Below, one piece after another: positions 6,740 to 13,692 of a stretch of 14,897 bases of DNA. Within the stretch, counting starts at the first letter, position 1. Every line of letters begins with the position of its first letter. The notes beneath the pieces were generated by a model. It worked only from the letters and a program-made list of their open reading frames with translations. It made no database searches and was not told the DNA's origin. The DNA comes from Betaproteobacteria bacterium (lineage in GTDB: Bacteria > Pseudomonadota > Gammaproteobacteria > Burkholderiales > Rhodocyclaceae): contig JAPTVL010000460.1 in the NCBI GenBank assembly GCA_028065725.1, forward strand, positions 1 through 14,897, in the 5' to 3' direction. Position numbers and translations under genes: made by a program.

Positions 6740-7804
6740 TCAGCCGCTGCAGCCGGCGGGCGCGGCGGCAGCCACATGGAACATCGCGTTCGCGCCATCG
6801 GCAGCGAGGCTCTCGGCGTAATCGGTGCTAACGTGGGTCGGTTCGCCCCGTCGGAACACTTGTTGCATATCGTCGGTGACGCTGTGCCACGGTCCGCGAT
6901 AAATCAGGGTCACGTTGCGGCCGTCGGCCGCCCTTGTTTCCGCCGAGGCCGAGGGCGGCCTCACCGCCGTCACTGTGACCGAGATGAAATCGACCTCGCC
7001 GATGCGCCGGTCGGACATTTCACGCCGGGTTTCAACGGTGATCCGGGCGAAGCCTGCCGCTTCCAGCGCCCGGTAGAAGACCTGTTCCTGTAGGACGCCG
7101 GCATAGCAGCCCGCCCAGAGTCCGGGATCGTTGGCGATCTCCTCCGGCACGGGGATGCTGGAGACGTTGTCGGAGATCGCGATGCGGCCGCCCACCTTGA
7201 GCACGCGGAACATCTCCCTGAACACGCGCTGCTTCTCGCCCGCTTCGACGAGGTTGATCACGCAGTTCGAGACGACCACATCGACCGAGCCGTCGGGGAT
7301 CAGAGGCGTGGCGGCGGCACGCACGCGGAGTGCCACCATCGCATCGAGCAAGGCATCCACGGTGGTGATGGGCGCCTCGGCCAGCGCAGCGCCGATGGCT
7401 TCGAGATCGGTGGCGAGGTCCTGAATGCGCGCCATGGCAAAGACCATGTTGTCATAGCCGATTCGGTCGGCGAAGGCCTGCTGATGGCTGCGGGCAAGAG
7501 CGAGCATGTCGCTGTTGAGATCGACGCCGATCACGCGCCCGTGCGGCCCCACGATCTGCGAGAGCATGTAGCAGATCTTGCCACTGCCGCTGCCGAGGTC
7601 GAGAACCGTATCCCCCGCCCGCACATAGCGGCTGGGATTGCCACAGCCGAAATCGGCTTCGACGATGGCTTTGGGAATAGCTGCAAGGAGTTCGGTGGCA
7701 TAGGCTTCGGCACAGCAGACCTGTTCGGAAGCCCGTCCGATAGCCACGCTCGGATCGACCAGCCGCTGTGAATAACCTGCGCGAACCACGCCTTCCATAT
7801 CCAT
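6740..7804 (-). CDS. arsM: ArsM-type As(III) S-adenosylmethionine methyltransferase
   Basis: A 354-residue cytoplasmic enzyme and first gene of the operon. SAM motif I is VLDLGSGSGKICYMLSQ (67-83), with VIGVDLNSDMLALAR after it. Cysteines match the four used by ArsM for As(III): C30/C31 near the N-terminus, C78 inside GKICY, C181 in VSNCVINL, and C233 in WAGCYAG. The segment VFREMFRVLKVGGRIAISD is typical of the family. Residues 300-325 (IYRGPW...DD...RRGEP) form the C-terminal domain also present in the third gene. Known ArsM enzymes methylate inorganic As(III); in arsinothricin clusters ArsM methylates the ArsL product, and that role is inferred here from the neighbour. GGAG lies eight bases before the ATG. 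A dyad centred near 7917 is a likely control site. Confidence 0.9.
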   Translation of the reverse strand: MDMEGVVRAGYSQRLVDPSVAIGRASEQVCCAEAYATELLAAIPKAIVEADFGCGNPSRYVRAGDTVLDLGSGSGKICYMLSQIVGPHGRVIGVDLNSDMLALARSHQQAFADRIGYDNMVFAMARIQDLATDLEAIGAALAEAPITTVDALLDAMVALRVRAAATPLIPDGSVDVVVSNCVINLVEAGEKQRVFREMFRVLKVGGRIAISDNVSSIPVPEEIANDPGLWAGCYAGVLQEQVFYRALEAAGFARITVETRREMSDRRIGEVDFISVTVTAVRPPSASAETRAADGRNVTLIYRGPWHSVTDDMQQVFRRGEPTHVSTDYAESLAADGANAMFHVAAAAPAGCSG

Positions 7805-7893
7805 GGCTTCAGCTCCGAATTAGCAAGTTTGGATATATGTGCTACCAAATGCGATCGAATGCTATGAAATAAATAACGCCGCTACAAACGATT

Positions 7894-7906
7894 AAGAATC
7901 ATTCTT
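7894..7906. promoter_or_regulatory. Perfect dyad AAGAAT-C-ATTCTT in arsM upstream region
   Basis: A 13-bp perfect palindrome about 90-102 bases upstream of the arsM ATG, one base from the neighbouring TGA-N7-TCA dyad. Two adjacent dyads fit the paired recognition and activation sites often seen at LysR-controlled promoters, or a second regulator's operator. Confidence 0.45.
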
Positions 7907-7907
7907 C

Positions 7908-7926
7908 CAATGACTTTAAATCATTG
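7908..7926. promoter_or_regulatory. Candidate LysR-type operator of the arsM operon (CAATGA-N7-TCATTG)
   Basis: A perfect inverted repeat with 6-bp arms and a 7-base spacer, about 104-122 bases upstream of the arsM start in an AT-rich stretch. Its core TGA-N7-TCA, with a T-N11-A frame, is the same as in the dyad at 9011-9035 beside the LysR gene, suggesting the same regulator binds both. No strong -35/-10 pair is visible; TTGTAG...TAGCAT with a 17-base spacer on the minus strand is only a weak candidate. Confidence 0.5.
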
Positions 7927-7996
7927 CTACGCTTGGCCACTAAAGGCATATGCCACGCGGCACGGAGCGGGCGGACGAGGTTCGGGGAGGGTGAAG

Positions 7997-8068
7997 GCCC
8001 ACCGTAGGGCAAGGCGGCCCGGCCCGGTGATAGCCGGGTGGCAGCTCAGGGCTGACGCCGGGCGTCAG
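7997..8068. repeat. Cluster of three short hairpins between lysR and the arsM promoter
   Basis: Three GC-rich inverted repeats lie in a row: GCCC/GGGC around 7997-8010, CCCGG/CCGGG around 8023-8038, and CTGACGCC/GGCGTCAG at 8052-8068. The last overlaps the LysR stop codon and may end its transcript, although no T-run follows on the minus strand. Confidence 0.4.
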
Positions 8069-8979
8069 AGGATGCTGCCAAGCTCATAGAACTCGTCTTT
8101 AAGCCAGCCGAGGAAAGAGGAAAGCGACCCGCTTTCGGTGCGGTCGTTCGGAACCACGAACCAATAGGCATAGTCGGCCTTGATCCGGGCGTCGAAGGGC
8201 GCAATCAGCCGCCCTTCGGCAATGTCGCGGGCGACGAGGATCGAGCGTCCGAGTGCCACGCCATGCCCGTCGATGGCGGCCTGAATGAGCGCCGTGTCAT
8301 CCGAAAAGCCGATGCCCCGGATCAGCGAGGGCGGCACCAGCCCGGCGGCGTTGAACCAATCCTGCCAGCTTTCGACGATGTCACCCTGCAGGAGCGGCAT
8401 TTTCGACAGAACCTCTGGGTCATCCAAGGGGCCGAACCGGTCTCGCAGGCATGGGCTCATCACCGGAAAAACCAGTTCATCAGCTAGCTGGACCGAGGTG
8501 CAGCCCGGCCAATTGCCGCGACCGTAGCGGATCGCCGCATCGACATCGTCGAAATCGGTGAGCGCGCGTGTGCAGCTCAAACGCAGTTCGATGTTGGGAA
8601 AGGCCGCGCTGAACGCACCAATGCGCGGGGCGAGCCATTTTGCGGCGAAGCTGGGCAGCATGCTAACGGTCAGCAGAGCCGATGCGCGCTGGCTGGCGCG
8701 CAAGCTGTTGATGCCGATGTCGAGCCGGTCGAACGCATCGGTGACGATGGTCTTGAGCCGTTCCCCCTCAGGGCTGAGCGCGACACCCCGGCTGACCCGC
8801 CGGAACAGGCGCATGCCAAGTTCTTCCTCAAGATTGCGGATATGCCGGCTGACCGCGCTTTGCGTCAGCAGTAGCTCTTCGGCTGCCTTGACGAAGCTGT
8901 CGGTGCGACTAGCCGCATCGAAGGCGCGAAGCGCCATCAGCGAGGGCATCCTGCGACGACGTCTATACGGCTCAGCCAT
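8065..8979 (-). CDS. LysR-family transcriptional regulator (GcvA-like)
   Basis: A 304-residue DNA-binding regulator. The N-terminal winged helix-turn-helix (about 12-72) reads PSLMALRAFDAASRTDSFVK, AAEELLLTQSAVSRHIRNLE and EELGMRLFRR, close to the GcvA subgroup. The remainder is the periplasmic-binding-like effector domain, of normal length. It is divergent from the GntP-type permease and directly upstream of the arsM operon on the same strand, so it is the best candidate regulator of both. A perfect T-N11-A dyad in the divergent region supports autoregulation and control of the permease. The effector is unknown; an organoarsenical or its amino-acid analogue would fit the context but is a guess. 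Confidence 0.9.
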   Translation of the reverse strand: MAEPYRRRRRMPSLMALRAFDAASRTDSFVKAAEELLLTQSAVSRHIRNLEEELGMRLFRRVSRGVALSPEGERLKTIVTDAFDRLDIGINSLRASQRASALLTVSMLPSFAAKWLAPRIGAFSAAFPNIELRLSCTRALTDFDDVDAAIRYGRGNWPGCTSVQLADELVFPVMSPCLRDRFGPLDDPEVLSKMPLLQGDIVESWQDWFNAAGLVPPSLIRGIGFSDDTALIQAAIDGHGVALGRSILVARDIAEGRLIAPFDARIKADYAYWFVVPNDRTESGSLSSFLGWLKDEFYELGSIL

Positions 8980-9010
8980 GATTGGATCTCATCAGGAACA
9001 AGCAACATGA

Positions 9011-9035
9011 ATGATATGAATAATACTCATATCAT
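9011..9035. promoter_or_regulatory. Perfect LysR-type operator dyad between lysR and permease
   Basis: Arms ATGATATGA (9011-9019) and TCATATCAT (9027-9035) are exact reverse complements separated by seven bases. The centre has the LysR T-N11-A pattern (T at 9017, A at 9029). It lies 32 bases from the LysR start and upstream of the permease, the classical position for a LysR site controlling a divergent pair. Confidence 0.7.
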
Positions 9036-9100
9036 GGGCGAGAATTTATCGTTTTGTGAAACAAGCTGCGTTTATTAGACTTGACTATAAATATTGTGTG

Positions 9101-10348
9101 ATGGCGCAGCGGAAAACGGCGGCGCCAAATGCCTTGAGCCCCATGTTCGATATTCCGTTTCGCGCTAAAAACCGGGTACCAAGCCTTGTTTCTGGGATCC
9201 TGCGGTCGTTCGCGCTGCCGATGCCCGTGGCGATGCTGCTGATTGCAGTCCTGCTGGGTCTGATCGCGGGGATGCCAAGCGATCGCATGATCGCCACGAT
9301 CGGCGCGGGGTTCGGCGCGTCGCTGGGCGGGTTTGCGCTGATCCTCATCCCCTCCTTCACGATGGCCGCCGCCATGGCGCAGGCTGGCAACGCGGTGGGC
9401 ACGCCAGGCCTTGCAACCGTGCTTGCGCCACTCACCGGGGCGATGATGGTCTGCCCGGATACGGGCTATGCGACGCTCTCTTCGGTCGCGGGACATCGCA
9501 AGCTCTCAGTCGCGCTGGGAACGTTTGCGGGGTTCAAGCTGCTGGTGCCCGCCGGTCCGGCCATCGTGGCGACCGCACTGGGCGGGTTGACGCCCAAGTT
9601 GGCCGCCGCCGGCACCGTGATCTTCATCCCCTGCTGGATTGTGGGTCTGGCCTATGCCCGCCTGATCGAGAATCCCGGCCGCCCGGAAGGCGGCAAGGAG
9701 TGGTCGTTCAAGCTGCCTGCCGCGCTTGCCGTACCACTGGGGGCCATGATCGTGCTCATCGCGGCGGGCGGGATCTTCGGTAAGGCGCTGGGGGAACAGC
9801 CGCTGCTCGGTTTTGCAATCAACCCGAAAGGGGCGCTGCTGATCGCCGCATTCCTTGCACTGTGTTTCCTTGACCCTGACAGCCGTGTGCAGGCGATAGA
9901 AAGCGGTGTGCGGCGGACCGCGCCGCTGCTGCTGGTGATCGGGGCAGCGAGTGCATTCGGGCTGATGCTGGCGGAGGTGGTGCCGCTCGATCGGCTGGCG
10001 CGCTGGCTGGTGGAGACCGGGCTCGTTCTGCCGTCGCTGTTCCTGCTGGCAGCGCTGTTCAAGGTCAGCAAAGGGTCGTCGATGGCGACTTTTGCTGGGA
10101 CCGTGGGGATCGTGGCCCCGCTGATGCCGACGCTCGGGATCTCGCCAGAGGCGGCGACGCTGGCCCTCTGCGCGGGTGCCTTCGTTACCGTCCTACCGAA
10201 TGACAGCTTCTATTGGCTGGTTGCCCGGGATGCCTTCACCGACGATGAGGGTGGGCGCGCAGCGCGGGTGCTGGCCATCGGCCCGGCTCTGCAGGGCCTG
10301 ACCGCGCTTATTGCACTGCAACTCGCCGTCAGCTTCGGCTGGTTGTGA
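9101..10348 (+). CDS. GntP-family permease
   Basis: An integral inner-membrane transporter of about 415 residues with some 11-12 hydrophobic helices. Family features include AGMPSDRMIATIGAGFG near the start, FKLLVPAGPAIVATALGG in the middle (equivalent to the HxxxPPxPGP region of gluconate permeases), LLVIGAASAFGLMLAEV and KVSKGSSMATFAGTVG. GntP members import gluconate and related hydroxy or organic acids with protons. The gene is divergent from the LysR gene, whose dyad also appears upstream of arsM, so the transporter may handle an organoarsenical or a precursor. Start is uncertain: an in-frame GTG at 9056 and ATGs at 9101 and 9143 all lack a good ribosome site. A TATAAA at 9086-9091 would put transcription start next to 9101, hence a possibly leaderless message. 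Whether it corresponds to ArsQ of known clusters I cannot tell. Confidence 0.8.
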   Translation: MAQRKTAAPNALSPMFDIPFRAKNRVPSLVSGILRSFALPMPVAMLLIAVLLGLIAGMPSDRMIATIGAGFGASLGGFALILIPSFTMAAAMAQAGNAVGTPGLATVLAPLTGAMMVCPDTGYATLSSVAGHRKLSVALGTFAGFKLLVPAGPAIVATALGGLTPKLAAAGTVIFIPCWIVGLAYARLIENPGRPEGGKEWSFKLPAALAVPLGAMIVLIAAGGIFGKALGEQPLLGFAINPKGALLIAAFLALCFLDPDSRVQAIESGVRRTAPLLLVIGAASAFGLMLAEVVPLDRLARWLVETGLVLPSLFLLAALFKVSKGSSMATFAGTVGIVAPLMPTLGISPEAATLALCAGAFVTVLPNDSFYWLVARDAFTDDEGGRAARVLAIGPALQGLTALIALQLAVSFGWL

Positions 10349-10875
10349 CAGGCGGCCTAGCGGACGGAGGAGGTTTCTAACAGAAGACGATTTTCGCCAA
10401 ACTGTCTTGTTTCCCTTACCGCCTGGTGGACTCCACAGAGGGAAAGCCGGGTACAGGTCGCGGTCGAACACATACTGGCTCCGACGGGCATGAGCCCACC
10501 AGTTACCGCAGGAGTGTCAGCGCTGACACGCAATGGAACTTGCAGGGCAGCGACTCACAGGGATTGTCGGCTCGGATCCGAGCGTACGGCTTGTATATCT
10601 TACTCAGGGACCATGCAGGACAAGACATCGAGCGACATATCGCTGACAGACCGCGAATGGATGAGGAAGTTGGCGATGCCTGAGATACTGCATTTTTTAT
10701 CAACTCCTTGACCGTGAGAAGCGACTCCTTCAAACGTTGACGGCGACCAATTCCTTACGAGACTCCTCTCCGCATGGTTGACTGGGTGCAGGGAGCAGCC
10801 ATCGCGCAACTCAGATGTGAGTGCGGCTCAAGCAGTGCAGATTGGCCGTCAGGTTTGGCTTGTCCCGCATTCCCT
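10349..10875. other. Gene-poor stretch between convergent genes
   Basis: About 530 bases between the permease stop and the LysR stop. Several short frames are open, for example one ending LTDREWMRKLAMPEILHF, but none has a recognised family or a good ribosome site. The composition is less GC-biased than in the flanking genes. It contains one perfect 16-bp palindrome (10514-10529) and a T-run near 10693. It may be decayed coding DNA. Confidence 0.45.
10514..10529. repeat. 16-bp perfect palindrome GTGTCAGCGCTGACAC
   Basis: An exact palindrome without spacer, the form favoured by dimeric TetR- or MarR-like repressors and some recombinases. No gene start lies close enough to assign a regulated promoter. 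Confidence 0.5.
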
Positions 10876-11763
10876 TCAACGACCGGGCCGCTCGGCCGCG
10901 CGAACGACATCCAAAAAAGCGCGTACGGCATGCGATGCTTTCCCGACATCGGAACAAACCAAACCGAAGTGACGATAAATCGGTGACCGCAATGGAAGCA
11001 CACGCAATCCCTTTTGGGACTCAGGCAGGGTCAGACTAGGCACGAGCGTGATGCCAACACCTTCACGAACCAAGGCAAACGCACTCGCCCAGTCCTGAAC
11101 TGTGACCTGCAGATCGGCAAGCGATAGCCCTGCGGACGCCGCCAAGCTTTTCCCATGAACCACGCATCCTCCTGTCGCAAGCACAAAAGGTTCCTCAACG
11201 AGCTCGCCGAGATTCACACTGCTATCAGGACTACGCAAAGCCAGGGGATGCCGCACAGGGACAACCGCCACCCATTCGTCATGCCCAAGCGGCACGGCGT
11301 TGCGTTCAGGCGAGGGGTTCATGACGACACCCAGGTCGATGGTGTTGTTGGTGAGCCAGGCTTCGACCTCGTCGTCACTGGCTTCCAAGGCAACCACCTT
11401 GATGCCAGGGTGTAGTCGGCGGAAAGTGCGCAGCAACGGCGGGAGCAAGGCGACGAACACTGACGGAAAACTCGCCAGCGTGATTCGCCCCCGCTGCAAG
11501 CCCTTCGCTTCGTCGGCCAGGGCCTGGATCGCGTCGAGCTCGGCCAGCATCTTGCGTGCCCGCGCGATGACCTGCTCGCCAATGGCTGTCGGCACGGTGT
11601 GCTTGCGATCTCGAACCAGCAGCGGCACCCCCAGCAGATCTTCCAACCGCGCAATCGCCTGGCTGGCGCCCGATTGCGTCATGCCGAAATTCGTCGCCGC
11701 CTTGGAAATACCGCCCGATTCGGCGATCGCCACGAGCAGCCGCCAGTGCATGAGGTTTGTCAT
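10876..11763 (-). CDS. LysR-family transcriptional regulator
   Basis: A 295-residue regulator. The helix-turn-helix is at about residues 4-62 (WRLLVAIAESGGISKAATNF, GMTQSGASQAIARLEDLLGV), followed by a complete substrate-binding-like domain with RGRITLASFPSVFVALLPPL at its start. It differs clearly in sequence from the LysR beside the permease. It is divergent from the DHA2 efflux transporter with about 100 bases between them, containing a perfect dyad (11769-11795), so it probably controls that transporter in response to a small molecule. The inducer is unknown. Confidence 0.92.
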   Translation of the reverse strand: MTNLMHWRLLVAIAESGGISKAATNFGMTQSGASQAIARLEDLLGVPLLVRDRKHTVPTAIGEQVIARARKMLAELDAIQALADEAKGLQRGRITLASFPSVFVALLPPLLRTFRRLHPGIKVVALEASDDEVEAWLTNNTIDLGVVMNPSPERNAVPLGHDEWVAVVPVRHPLALRSPDSSVNLGELVEEPFVLATGGCVVHGKSLAASAGLSLADLQVTVQDWASAFALVREGVGITLVPSLTLPESQKGLRVLPLRSPIYRHFGLVCSDVGKASHAVRAFLDVVRAAERPGR

Positions 11764-11768
11764 ATGCA

Positions 11769-11795
11769 GTAGATTAACTTATGCAATGAATCTAC
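11769..11795. promoter_or_regulatory. Inverted repeat GTAGATT-N13-AATCTAC, candidate LysR operator
   Basis: Perfect 7-bp arms with a 13-base spacer, starting six bases upstream of the LysR coding start and within the shared promoter region of LysR and the MFS gene. Nearby, ACTTATGCAA (11777-11786) and ACTTCTGCAA (11808-11817) form a near-direct repeat 31 bases apart, about three helical turns, consistent with multiple contacts by a LysR tetramer. Confidence 0.5.
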
Positions 11796-11863
11796 AAGTT
11801 TAATTTTACTTCTGCAAAATTCCTGACCAAAATGCACTGGTCGCCTCTCACTTGGTGCTGGTC

Positions 11864-13243
11864 ATGTCCATCGCTGCCAAAACTACCGCCGCATCACCTG
11901 AGCAGATCGCTGGAGTGCTCTCACCTGCCGTTGTTCTCACCGCAATCGGCATCAGTTCGTTCATGGTGACGCTGGATGTAACGGCGGTCAACGTGGCCTT
12001 GCCGAGCATCGGAGAAATGTTTGGCCTTCCCCTATCGGCGCTGCAGTGGGTCGCCAGTGCCTATACGCTGATTTTTGCCAGCCTGCTCCTCACTGCAGGC
12101 GCCTCCAGCGACCGGTTGGGTGCGCGCCCGGTGTTCCTGGGTGCCCTGACGTTTTTCACGCTGGCATCAGCAGCCTGTGGCCTGGCAAATAGCGTGACCG
12201 AACTGATCGCCGCCCGTGCCGTGCAAGGTCTTGGCGCAGCGGCGATTTTGCCCAGCTCCATGGCTCTACTGACCAACGCCTTTCCGCAGGCCAGCCAACG
12301 GGCGCGGGCGGTGGCCATCTGGAGCGGGATCTCGGCGACGGCGTTGGTGGCGGGGCCGCTGATCGGCGGGTTGCTGGTCCAGACCCTCGGCTGGCGGTCC
12401 ATCTTCTTCGTGAATATTCCGGTCTGCCTAGTGGCCCTCTCCATTGCTGCCACCTGCGCCGGCAGGCCAACGACCCACCGGCGCGCCTTTGATCCTGTTG
12501 GCCAGCTTCTTGCGATCATGGCTCTGTTCACTATCACGTTCTCCGCAATCGAGGCACGTCAATACGGCTGGACGTCTCCGGCCATCGCCGGTGCGCTGGC
12601 CATTGGCGTGGCCGCAACCTTGCTGTTTCTTGCGGTCGAACATCGCCGGCAGGATCCGATGCTGCCGCTCAGCTTGTTCCGGTCCCGGACCTTCTCCGCG
12701 TCGGTAGGCGCGGCGTTTCTCTACAACCTGTCGTATTACGGAGCGCTGTTCGTCCTGCCTGTGGCGCTGCAGGCACAGGGCTACTCGCCGCTGTCGGTCG
12801 GCGTCATGCTGATCCCGATGACCTTTTCCACTGCAGTGCTCGCAACGGCCTCGGGCTGGATCGTCAACTCCATCGGCGCTCGCTCTCTCGCCGCTCTGGG
12901 AATGCTTGCCGGCGTGCTCGGCGCGGCGACCCTGGCCACCTTCGGTTTCACGCCCCTGAGCATGAGTGTCGGTGGGCTGCTCATCGGCATGGGCGGCGGC
13001 ACGCTACCCCTGATCGTCGCAGCGGCCCTCTCGAGCGTGCCTCCTGAGCGGGTCGGCGTGGGCTCCGGGGTGCTGAACGCCGCGCGCCAGAGCGGGGGCG
13101 CCATGGGCATCGCCGTCCTCGGCGCATTGCTGCAGGGCGTCACCCTGAAAGCCGGTCTGGCGTTGATGACGATCGCCGCCGTTTTTCTGGCTGGCGCCAT
13201 CCTCACCTTTTTCTTCATGCGAGAGGGGACCCGCCCAAAGTGA
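11864..13243 (+). CDS. MFS transporter, DHA2 (EmrB/QacA-type) drug efflux family
   Basis: A 459-residue inner-membrane proton antiporter with about 14 predicted helices. DHA2 features are visible: FMVTLDVTAVNVALPSI in helix 1, LQWVASAYTLIFASLLL in helix 2, motif A as SDRLGARPVF, RAVQGLGAAAILPSS, and motif C GPLIGGLLVQTLGWRSIFF followed by VNIP. Length is normal and no break is seen. Such pumps export toxic organic compounds, antibiotics and quaternary amines. I chose the ATG at 11864; in-frame TTG (11852) and GTG (11855) lie upstream and no clear ribosome site decides. It is divergent from a LysR gene and 61 bases upstream of a truncated possible oxygenase. Export of a product of the arsenic operon is conceivable but not supported by linkage beyond the shared island. 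Confidence 0.9.
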   Translation: MSIAAKTTAASPEQIAGVLSPAVVLTAIGISSFMVTLDVTAVNVALPSIGEMFGLPLSALQWVASAYTLIFASLLLTAGASSDRLGARPVFLGALTFFTLASAACGLANSVTELIAARAVQGLGAAAILPSSMALLTNAFPQASQRARAVAIWSGISATALVAGPLIGGLLVQTLGWRSIFFVNIPVCLVALSIAATCAGRPTTHRRAFDPVGQLLAIMALFTITFSAIEARQYGWTSPAIAGALAIGVAATLLFLAVEHRRQDPMLPLSLFRSRTFSASVGAAFLYNLSYYGALFVLPVALQAQGYSPLSVGVMLIPMTFSTAVLATASGWIVNSIGARSLAALGMLAGVLGAATLATFGFTPLSMSVGGLLIGMGGGTLPLIVAAALSSVPPERVGVGSGVLNAARQSGGAMGIAVLGALLQGVTLKAGLALMTIAAVFLAGAILTFFFMREGTRPK

Positions 13244-13304
13244 ACTGCTGATTGCATTGCCGCTTTCCCAAGCCAGACCCCTGAAACGAAAAGGATGCCA
13301 AGAC

Positions 13305-13574
13305 ATGTTGACCGTACAGACTACCGAAACCGTCTGGGCCGATCGAGTGCCCGGCTCGCTAACGCGCCTGTCCTTCGACGCGCTATTGAATAACGAAATC
13401 CCGTATATCCGGATCAAGAACTTCGCCCAAGCCACCGCTTGCGAGAACCTGGTGCGGCTGACGGCGTCCGATTCGCGATCCTCTACGCGGATCGATTCAC
13501 GTGGGCCGCCGCGCAACATGACTCCGAGCGCCTCGCACACAGAAATTCAGACAGTCCCCGACGCCCATGGATGA
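13305..13574 (+). pseudogene. Truncated N-terminus of a possible 2-oxoglutarate/Fe(II) oxygenase
   Basis: The ATG at 13305 has AAGGA nine bases upstream, so this was a real start. The first 50 or so residues (LTRLSFDALLNNEIPYIRIK, then NFAQATACENLVR) resemble the N-terminus of 2OG-Fe(II) oxygenases, where an IxIxNFLxxxECxxL stretch precedes the double-stranded beta-helix. From about 13460 the sequence turns into an Arg/Ser-rich frame without homology and stops at 13574. The HxD...H iron ligands are absent, so the gene is dead. The break is next to an IS3-type transposase tail. It probably formed an operon with the preceding MFS gene. The family assignment is tentative. Confidence 0.45.
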
Positions 13575-13692
13575 AATCGTCGACTGGCTGAACTTCTATA
13601 ACCACAGGCGGCTTCATTCGTCCCCAGACTACGTCAGCCCGATGCAGTTCGAACGGGCATGGCTTGCCGCCCGCAACAGGCAGACCGCGTAA
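13567..13692 (+). pseudogene. IS3-family transposase (OrfB) C-terminal remnant
   Basis: A 41-codon frame reads MDEIVDWLNFYNHRRLHSS, then DYVSPMQFERAWLAAR, and stops at 13690-13692. This is the standard C-terminus of IS3-family OrfB integrases (WLxFYNxxRxHSxLGYxSPxxFE). In its own frame a stop at 13519-13521 cuts it from anything upstream, and the DDE catalytic domain is absent. Only the tail remains, marking the junction where the neighbouring oxygenase-like gene is broken. Confidence 0.85.

Noticed and set aside
6422..7093. 223-codon plus-strand frame
   Set aside because: Antisense to arsL and arsM, which have clear catalytic motifs; no family features of its own.
10426..10711. Short overlapping frames in the gene-poor stretch
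   Set aside because: No ribosome site, no family recognised, and they compete with one another; described as a gene-poor region instead.
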